In this document: in pieces, positions 29,940 through 37,500 of the stretch
How the letters are laid out: each line of letters begins with the position of its first letter
How positions within the stretch are numbered: position 1 is the stretch's first letter
Source of the DNA: Monoplex corrugatus
Taxonomy: Eukaryota > Mollusca > Gastropoda > Littorinimorpha > Ranellidae
NCBI GenBank assembly: GCA_030674185.1
Contig: CM060312.1
Span: forward strand, 72,293,237-72,330,736
Direction: 5' to 3'
Length of the DNA: 37,500 nucleotides
The notes under the pieces: model-generated
The model's database searches: none
What the model was told of the DNA's origin: nothing
The model's input: only the letters and a program-made list of their open reading frames with translations
Program-made: the position numbers and the translations under genes

Positions 29940-30293
29940 TAGAATGGCTTCACCATCTTGTTGTCTTTAATGTATCACAGTTCACCGTGTCATTGTGTCG
30001 TTTTCACATTCTTTGTTCATGTGCGTCTAGTGTCCATTTACTTGAACATTGGCAGACATTTTGAATCAGATTTTGTATGCTTACAAATATTGCCATCACA
30101 ACCGCTACTACGAGATTATTACAGCTATATTGCTGTCGGTACCACTGTTACAATTAAAAGATACTATGACAATGATATTTCATCTTTAACTACACGTTAC
30201 ACGGCGGACTCCTTAAAGAACCTCTTCCGAGATGTCCCTCCTGGCGCAATTTTACAGTTTTTACAAGAGATCAATAGATTTAAACTGATATGA
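29940..30293 (+). mobile_element. C-terminal remnant of an I/Jockey-type non-LTR ORF2 (copy B)
   Basis: Orthologue of 14340-14701. The tail from AVGTTVTIKRYYDND through LFRDVPPGAILQFLQEI and a stop is intact, with Q-to-R and Q-to-K changes. A one-base deletion near 30128 shifts the upstream frame relative to copy A. This argues against a constrained host gene. Confidence 0.5.
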
Positions 30294-30713
30294 TTTTATG
30301 GCTGTTTTTTTTTAATTGCGTTTTAGAATTGTAAGGTTAACAGTGAGCATGGTTTTTAACTGTTGTCTTTTATCTTAACTGGCGTGTCGTTTTTGACGTG
30401 GTGTTAGCCCTGATATGGCTCTAGTGGTCGGGGCTGAGATATAAACAGTATGAACTTTATGAACTTTCAACTTTAGCTGATTGAAATTGAAGTTCCGATT
30501 TTTTCTCAGACAGTTAACAGAGACCTACAACTGGTGGATACACGTTGGAATGATGTACTCAGACTGTCTGCCTTACCAAGCCCGCTGGAGTGCTCTTGCT
30601 GCCTCGCTTCACGTGGGAGCGTCTACATGAGAAAGAATGAATTCAGATGCACGTTTCCACGTTGTTTTACCTAGACTGTACAGGTGGCAGGTTATTGCAC
30701 TGTAACCATCTTT

Positions 30714-30999
30714 TGATGGAGGCAGACACAAGAAGATCATTGATAAGGAAGAATAGGAAAAGACAAGCAACATTTATAGGCCATTTTATGAGGAAAGGGA
30801 ATTAGAGCACCTAGTCACAACAGGAGAGCTGGAGGGAAAGAGAACACCAGGCAGACCCAGGAAAAAAATTATTGGACAGACTTGCAGGTGGCTGAGGACA
30901 GAGAGGGTGGAAGATGTGCTTGCGGCAACAAGGGATAGATGCATATGGAGGGCTATGATCGCCAACGCCATGCATCAGGGCACATGATGATGATGATGA
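30714..30999 (+). mobile_element. RTE-like 3' end fragment (copy B)
   Basis: Orthologue of 15121-15407, with the same start, the same ATGATGATGATGATGA end and a few substitutions and one-base indels (for example near 30865-30890). Confidence 0.88.
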
Positions 31000-31005
31000 A
31001 GAACC

Positions 31006-31293
31006 ATCTTTTGTCTTCTGTGGGCGTGCATGCTGGGCATTTTGATGTTTTCGTATGCTACCAGATACTGACATAACTTGTAGGATCTTTAACGTGCATA
31101 CTTGATGCTCTTGGTGAGAATACACAGGGAGGAGGTGTAGGCGCTAGGGAGGTCTGCATATATGTAAAGATGGAAGATCGGAAAAATCTCCATCTTCTAC
31201 CCACCAAGCCGCCAGTAGTGACTAAGCAGGATCGAACCCAAGACCGTCTGATTGCAAGTTTGACGTCTTACCCATATCACTATGGCACCTATC
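31006..31293 (-). mobile_element. tRNA-derived SINE (copy B)
   Basis: Orthologue of 15410-15697. The only clear differences are a three-base insertion (AAGCCGCCAG) near 31212 and a few substitutions. A and B boxes are both kept. Confidence 0.75.
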
Positions 31294-31296
31294 AGG

Positions 31297-32190
31297 GTAA
31301 GATATGAAGAATTGATCAACCTACTGGAGAGACTCAATGTTGATGGAAAAGATCTACGAATAATCAGAAATATGTATTGGGAGCAAACAGCTGCAATGAG
31401 AATAGAAAACAATATAAGCTCTTTCCAAAACATCAAAAGAGGAGTCAGACAGGGTTGTGTTTTGTCACCAGATCTGTTTTCACTTTGCAGCTAAAACATC
31501 ATGAGAAACCTAGAAGAAGACCCTGGATTAAAGGTTGGAGGAAAAATGATAACATTCGATACGCAGATGACAAAATGCTTATTGCAGAAAATGAAAGGGA
31601 CCTACAAAACCTTGTGAACATACTAGAAGTAGAAAGCAAAGGTAAGGGGTTGGAACTAAACAACAGGAAGACTGAAGTCATGGTGATCAGTAAAAAACAT
31701 GAAATCCCCTCATGCAAATGGCACAACCTTGAGACAGGTTGATAAGTTTAAATACCTGGGAACGATCATTTCATCATACGGCAGATGCACATCAGAAATA
31801 GCCGGCAGAATCGGCCAAGCCAAAACAGCAGTCAAGAAGATGACAAGCATTCTTACCAACAAATGCCTATCAATTAGCATCAGGATGATAGTTCTTAAAT
31901 GTTATATAGAACAAATACTGTTGTACGGTTGTGAGGCGTGGACAGTCAACAAGCAAAGCCAGAACAAGATTGAGGCAGATAAGATGTGGTTTCTGAGAAG
32001 AATGTTGAGAGTTCAATGGACAGCAAAGAGAACAAACGAGACAGGCTTGATGGAGGCAGACACAAGTAGATCATTCAAAAGGAAGATTAGGAAAAGACAG
32101 GCGACATTTATAGGCCTTCTTATGTGGAAAGTGGATTTGGAGCACCTGGTCACAACTGGAAACCTGGAGGGAGAGTGAGCACCAGGTGGA
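31297..32190 (+). mobile_element. RTE-like reverse transcriptase (copy B), 3' end deleted
   Basis: Orthologue of 15701-16590, with the same nonsense change after FSLCS (31492-31494) and the same frameshift before the YADD box (here YADDK). The frame 31699-32178 is longer than in A because the two-base deletion near 16246 is absent. It ends at GGTGGACCCGTGCGCGTGTG, where the C-terminal tail and ATG tail of copy A are replaced directly by the GT repeat. Confidence 0.9.
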
Positions 32191-32244
32191 CCCGTGCGCG
32201 TGTGTGTGTATGCGTTCGTGTGTGTGTGTGTGTGTGTGTGTATG

Positions 32245-32282
<38 letters not shown>
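32191..32282. repeat. (GT)n microsatellite (copy B)
   Basis: Shorter version of 16826-17001. The TGCG-rich left part is missing together with the RTE 3' end. Confidence 0.95.
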
Positions 32283-32284
<2 letters not shown>

Positions 32285-32466
32285 ACGCGCTCTTCTGCTA
32301 CATAATTGATCATATGCGCTTCACCTCCTTACAAGGCCCCTCCATGCTGTCTGATGCAAGTCAATAAAGAGATCATTACAATGTACTTATGCACCGCTTA
32401 CCTACTTTATTGAGCACAACTGCAAAATCGTTTGTCTGATAAAAGCATACTAAAAAAAAAAAAAAT

Positions 32467-32467
32467 C

Positions 32468-32507
<40 letters not shown>

Positions 32508-32605
32508 AATGATGAAGATGACGATGAAGATGACAATGAGAATGACGACGACGACCAACGACGACGACGACGACGACGATGACGATGATGATGATGGTGA
32601 TGATG
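32467..32605. repeat. (GAT)n/(GAC)n trinucleotide repeat (copy B)
   Basis: Orthologue of 17190-17312 with a longer first GAT run. It is preceded by a 13-base A run where copy A has AAACAAAACAAAATA. Confidence 0.95.
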
Positions 32606-32828
32606 GAGGACTCATTTTCGGTCCGACGGATGATTAGGCATAAGAATCCTTTAATGCCTGGTATGGTGTGTCTTCATTGTGGAGTACCAGACCAATTCTG
32701 AAGGCGCTATATAGAAAGAAGTCCTGCGGCGTTGATTTCCGCTTTCGCCAGTCCCTTTTCTGTTGAATACACGTAGAAGCTGCCCTGTGTTGTTCAAATG
32801 TGTATGTGCCCTGAGTGTTCTGTTGTCG

Positions 32829-33030
32829 TCAGCTTACTCTGTTGTAGTCAGTGTTTTCCCATTTGGTAGGGTTGGTGAGAGTGGCCTTCAGGGCATCAGT
32901 GTATAGCTTTTGTCCTGCCCCGTGAAGCTGACACTTGATGAGTTGCCGTGTTGTTCTGTATGCCTGACCAGCATAGCGAATTTTCAATGTGTGGAGGTTG
33001 TGACTACTATTGTCGGGGACATCTCGATAC
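32829..33030 (-). mobile_element. non-LTR ORF2 C-terminal fragment (copy B)
   Basis: Orthologue of 17555-17750 with two residue changes (I to T before LKIRYAG, T to A in HGAGQKL). The same stop at 32829 ends the frame. Confidence 0.5.
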
Positions 33031-33044
33031 GTGTTGCGGGAGTG

Positions 33045-33321
33045 CGCGTGTGTGTATGTGTGTGTATGTGTGTGCGCGCACGTGTGTGTGTAAGTATGTG
33101 TGCACGCGCACACACACACATACACACACGTGCGAGCGCGAGCGTACACATACACACACGCGCACTCGTGCAACACATATGCACGCGCGCGCGCCCCCGC
33201 GCGCGCCCCCGCACGCACGCACACACACATAGACACAGCTGAACAACACATTCACACATGCACACGCGCGCCCTCGCAAAACCACACAAAGGCACACACA
33301 CCACGCGCGGACACGCGCATC
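33045..33321. repeat. GT-to-CA palindrome and CA/CG tract (copy B)
   Basis: Orthologue of 17765-18041. The GCGCGC core is two bases shorter and an extra CGCGCGCCCC block is present near 33190-33208. Confidence 0.8.
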
Positions 33322-33385
33322 AACCTGGGACGTATCGAACCTGGGACGCGTCGAACCTGGGACATATCGAACCTGGGACGTATCG
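33322..33385. repeat. 16-bp tandem repeat, four units (copy B)
   Basis: Identical in unit number and order to 18042-18105. Confidence 0.95.
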
Positions 33386-33765
33386 AGATGTACTCTTATT
33401 GGCAATACATTAATGATTTTTTGTATTTATTGCCTTGTTTAATGCATACGTTAACTGGTTCAGCTAAAATTTCGATATAAACAGATGAAAACAAATAACA
33501 TCTATACCCATCCCACACCCATGTGCCCACCCTCCATACACACATAGAGAGAACTTTGCTTTCTTGATCCGATTGTAAGTGTGTGTACGCGCGCTCATTC
33601 ATGTGATTGCCTCAGTACGTGAGCAAATGCACGTGCACGCACACACACGAACATACATTGAAGAATATATAGAACCATGAATCTGGACCTTTGTGTGAAA
33701 GAAACAGAATCAATGTATCATAAAACATGAAGCGACTTAAACAAGATGATTACAAGACAATGCGC

Positions 33766-34850
<1,085 letters not shown>

Positions 34851-35092
34851 ATCTCCCATGTTGTAGAACTTTTCAAATCTAACACAGTTTGCGCTACCCA
34901 TTCAGCTAGCATACAAGCAGATACAAAGCACAAAAACTGTAAGCTCAGAACACTCCTCAAAAACGGAGCGCCCAAGCTTACCTTTATACTCTGCAACTAC
35001 CCTACACACAACTATGAGAGAGGAGAGAAATACATACAATATATTGGTATTATGTTCAAGATTGACATAGTCTTTTATTCTTGAACTGACCA
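34851..35092. other. duplicated sequence before the foldback (copy B)
   Basis: Matches about 18490-18740 with one extra A. Nothing recognised. Confidence 0.5.
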
Positions 35093-35332
35093 AACACACA
35101 CACATAGACAAGACAGAACATATACAGGGTTGCTTCCAAGGCATGTAAGTAATACCAAAGAAATAAGAGGGAAGCAGGGAAAATTTTTACGATATTAGTC
35201 AAATAACATAACTCTTGAGAGTCACGTTAATATTATGAAAATTCTCCCTGCTTCCCTCTTATTTCTTTGGTATTACTTACATGCCTTGGAAGCAAACCTG
35301 TATATGTTCTATCTTGTCTATGTGTGTGTGTT
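35093..35332. repeat. foldback element (copy B)
   Basis: Orthologue of 18741-18980 with the same arm and loop lengths. One right-arm change (TGTTCTATCTTG against TGTTCTGTCTTG in A) creates a new mismatch without a compensating change in the left arm. Confidence 0.9.
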
Positions 35333-36796
35333 GAGTCTTTCTAGCTGATTGATCAATTCTTCATGTCTTACCCGATCGAAAGCCTTGGTATAATCAACAA
35401 AGCATAAATATAAATCCTTGTTCATCTCGATTGACCTCTCTATGATAGTTCTTAGGATGTATCTGGCATTAATAGTTTCTCTTTGCCTTCCTCCATTCCT
35501 CCATCAAGCCTAAAATTTCTTTTGTCATCCAGTTCTTTTTTTTGCTTCTCTATCTACTTTAGGGATTTGTTCACAAGCTTCATTTATAGAATTTCTTAAC
35601 TTTGTCCATTGTTCCTCACTGTCACCAACGTCTTCCAGAGCACTGAATTTGTTTTGAACATGTGCGTTAATTATTTTACGTATCTCTTCATCTGTCTTTA
35701 AGAGCCCAAGATTTAGTTTGATGTTGCTTTTTGGTCTGTTTCCTTTTCCTTAATTTCAGCCTAAATCTTCCCACTACAGGATTGTGGTCACTGCAGCAGT
35801 CTGTGCCTGGTAGTGTTGTTGCTGATAGTAAAGAATTTCTAAATATTTTATTTATCAGGATGTAGTCAATCTGATTTTTGGTGTTATCTCCTGGATTCAT
35901 CCAAGTCCATTTCCTTCTATTAGGCTGCTCTCACCAGATGTTTCCTACTATGAACTCATTCATCTGTGCCCATTCTGCAAGTTTCCCTCCCCTTTCATTT
36001 TGTGTACCAAGGCCATGAGGTCCAACTATATCCTCCACCCTATCCTGTCCCACTATAGCATTAAAATCTCCCGTTATTATTGTAACTTTTTGTGATTTAC
36101 ATTGGGCCTTGGCCATCTCTAATACTTCGTAGAAGTTGTCGATGTCTTCCTGAGTACTTGTGGATGTTGGTGCATACACCTGAATGATATTGATATCAAA
36201 TGGCCTGCCACCCAATTTAACCAGCAAAACTCTGTCAGACACAGCCCAGTATCCCCTAACTTCTTTTGATTTGTCCCTGTCCATTACGATGCCTACTCCT
36301 CTTTCATTGAGTTTCCACCAGAATATATTACTGTATATTCTCCTGATATTATCATGCCTGCCCCTTTCCATCTCACTTCCCCTAGTCTAAAATGCTAATG
36401 TTATGCCTTTTCCATTTCCATTTTGATACTGTCTAATTTACCTTTTTGCAACAATGTTCTAACGTTCCATGTTGCGATTTTGATATTTTTTCTGAGGTTG
36501 AACGCAGTAGCTTGCTGACGGTCTGGTTTCACCTTCGCAGGATGACAGTCCCTACCAGACGAAGGTGCTCCATAGGAGCCCCTATTTACGTCGTGACACT
36601 TATTTTCATTGGATTGTCTGGCCATGATATCTTGGGAAAGTATGATGGTAGTTTCCCGTTGCCTTCCATCGGTTTGTTTACAGTCTCTCCGCTAGCCTTT
36701 GTCGTTCCCACGACAACCTACAAGGCAGTAGGGTGGGTTTTTTCAGGGTTTACTCCCTTAACCTTATTCTCTCCTGAGATGTTAGGTGGTTTAGAG
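35318..36796 (-). mobile_element. RTE-like 5' half (copy B), inactive
   Basis: Orthologue of 18966-20443 and nearly identical. Differences seen: a T-to-G change on the coding strand turns the Leu after GNIW into a stop near 35930; MGDFNA reads TGDFNA; and an extra base near 35470 breaks the short RT frame that is open in copy A. The shared internal deletion shows that the element was already defective before the duplication. Confidence 0.9.
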
Positions 36797-37500
36797 TCAC
36801 TAAACTATTTGCCATGTGTCAAAATGAAATGGTGTAAATACACACGTTTTCCACATGGTAAAGTTTGTTTAACATGTTATATTCTCTGATTTGCATACTT
36901 CTTTAAGACTCTAAAATGAAACTATGATTTGCATACTTCTTAAGACTCTAAAATGAAACTATGTCAATACACTGTGTTCAAGTGTTATAACTGGTTCGTT
37001 ACATTTTTCTCTGAGTGGTGTATTCCTGTAAACAGCAAGAAACTTTGGCGAGAGCCAGACAACAAAGAATCCTCAGAGGAAAAAACTGTGAAGCAAGTGT
37101 TTAGGCCCTTGATTCCTTATGCTCTAAGACAGTTGGGCTGCATTCAGCTCATGACCTGGGTGCCCCTCTGTTATCACCATTTTTTCCATAGAACTTTGTC
37201 CATCAGCTGGGCTCGAACCTGGGCATCCAGGATGGTCAGGCGTCTCAAAGCCAAGTCACCTTGGCGATGGGTGTCTTCTGCACTTTGTGATCGTACACTG
37301 GCAACGTAAGATTCTAAAACTGAATGATGTGAGTACATGCTGTTCATATGATACATTTAGTTCAGTACGCCAGATTGAAACGTGTTCTTTTGTGAGAATC
37401 CGGAATGTTCCTTTGGCTTTTGTAATGATGTGCGTCTCTCAGCCTAAGGTGAAAGGTGTATACAGTAGTGCAGATCTGAACTTGTGTTTGAGAACGTGTT
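36797..37500. repeat. degenerate repeat segment (copy B), runs off the window
   Basis: Matches 20444-21147 with only a couple of substitutions (for example CATTCAGCTC against CATCCAGCTC). It includes the 37/38-bp tandem pair at 36888-36962 and the tRNA-like piece at 37205-37263 (-). No gene is seen. Confidence 0.6.

Overview
The window looks like nuclear DNA from an invertebrate animal, most likely a marine gastropod or another lophotrochozoan. The reasons are very long CA/GT, ACAT and GAT/GAC microsatellites, many broken non-LTR retrotransposons (RTE-like, CR1/L2-like and I/Jockey-like), tRNA-derived SINE pieces, and two intronless class A GPCR copies with lineage-variant motifs. The species is an inference. 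No operons, bacterial-type signals, CRISPR arrays or true structural RNA genes are visible.

The main structure is a tandem segmental duplication. Copy A starts near 2214 and copy B near 24219, both directly after CA-rich DNA. Copy B runs off the window at 37500, which corresponds to about 21147 in copy A. Order and orientation are kept: unnamed flank, 95-110 bp repeat segment, 33-bp repeat, GPCR, 50-bp minisatellite, retroelement C-terminal tail, RTE 3' end, SINE, RTE reverse transcriptase, GT tract, GAT/GAC tract, retroelement C-terminus, CA/GT palindrome, 16-bp repeats, foldback hairpin, antisense RTE endonuclease half. The copies differ by insertions and deletions. Only A has 4200-6460, about 6850-9010 (with an RTE piece), 11940-13490 (a decayed CR1/L2-like element) and the RTE 3' end at 16594-16917. 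Only B has about 160 bp at 29688-29846 and about 1.1 kb at 33760-34850 carrying an RNase H fragment. By eye, divergence falls from roughly 10% at the left to about 2.6% in the GPCR and about 0.4% in the last 2.6 kb.

The one intact host gene I can support is the GPCR at 10125-11174 (+), 349 residues with seven membrane segments. Its paralogue at 27180-28227 (+) has a one-base insertion after the first membrane segment and is probably a very young pseudogene, unless the base is an assembly error. Both share an upstream TATA-like site and a downstream AATAAA.

The rest is transposable-element debris and simple repeats. 1-2213 holds a CR1/L2-like reverse transcriptase (-) in microsatellites. 21060-24218 holds repeat-derived sequence, an RTE-like fragment, a tRNA-like SINE head and about 950 bp of CA/GT repeat that forms the A/B junction. 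I found no clear sign of an undescribed multi-gene system; the most promising objects are the duplicated GPCR pair, the conserved foldback element and the uneven divergence along the duplication.
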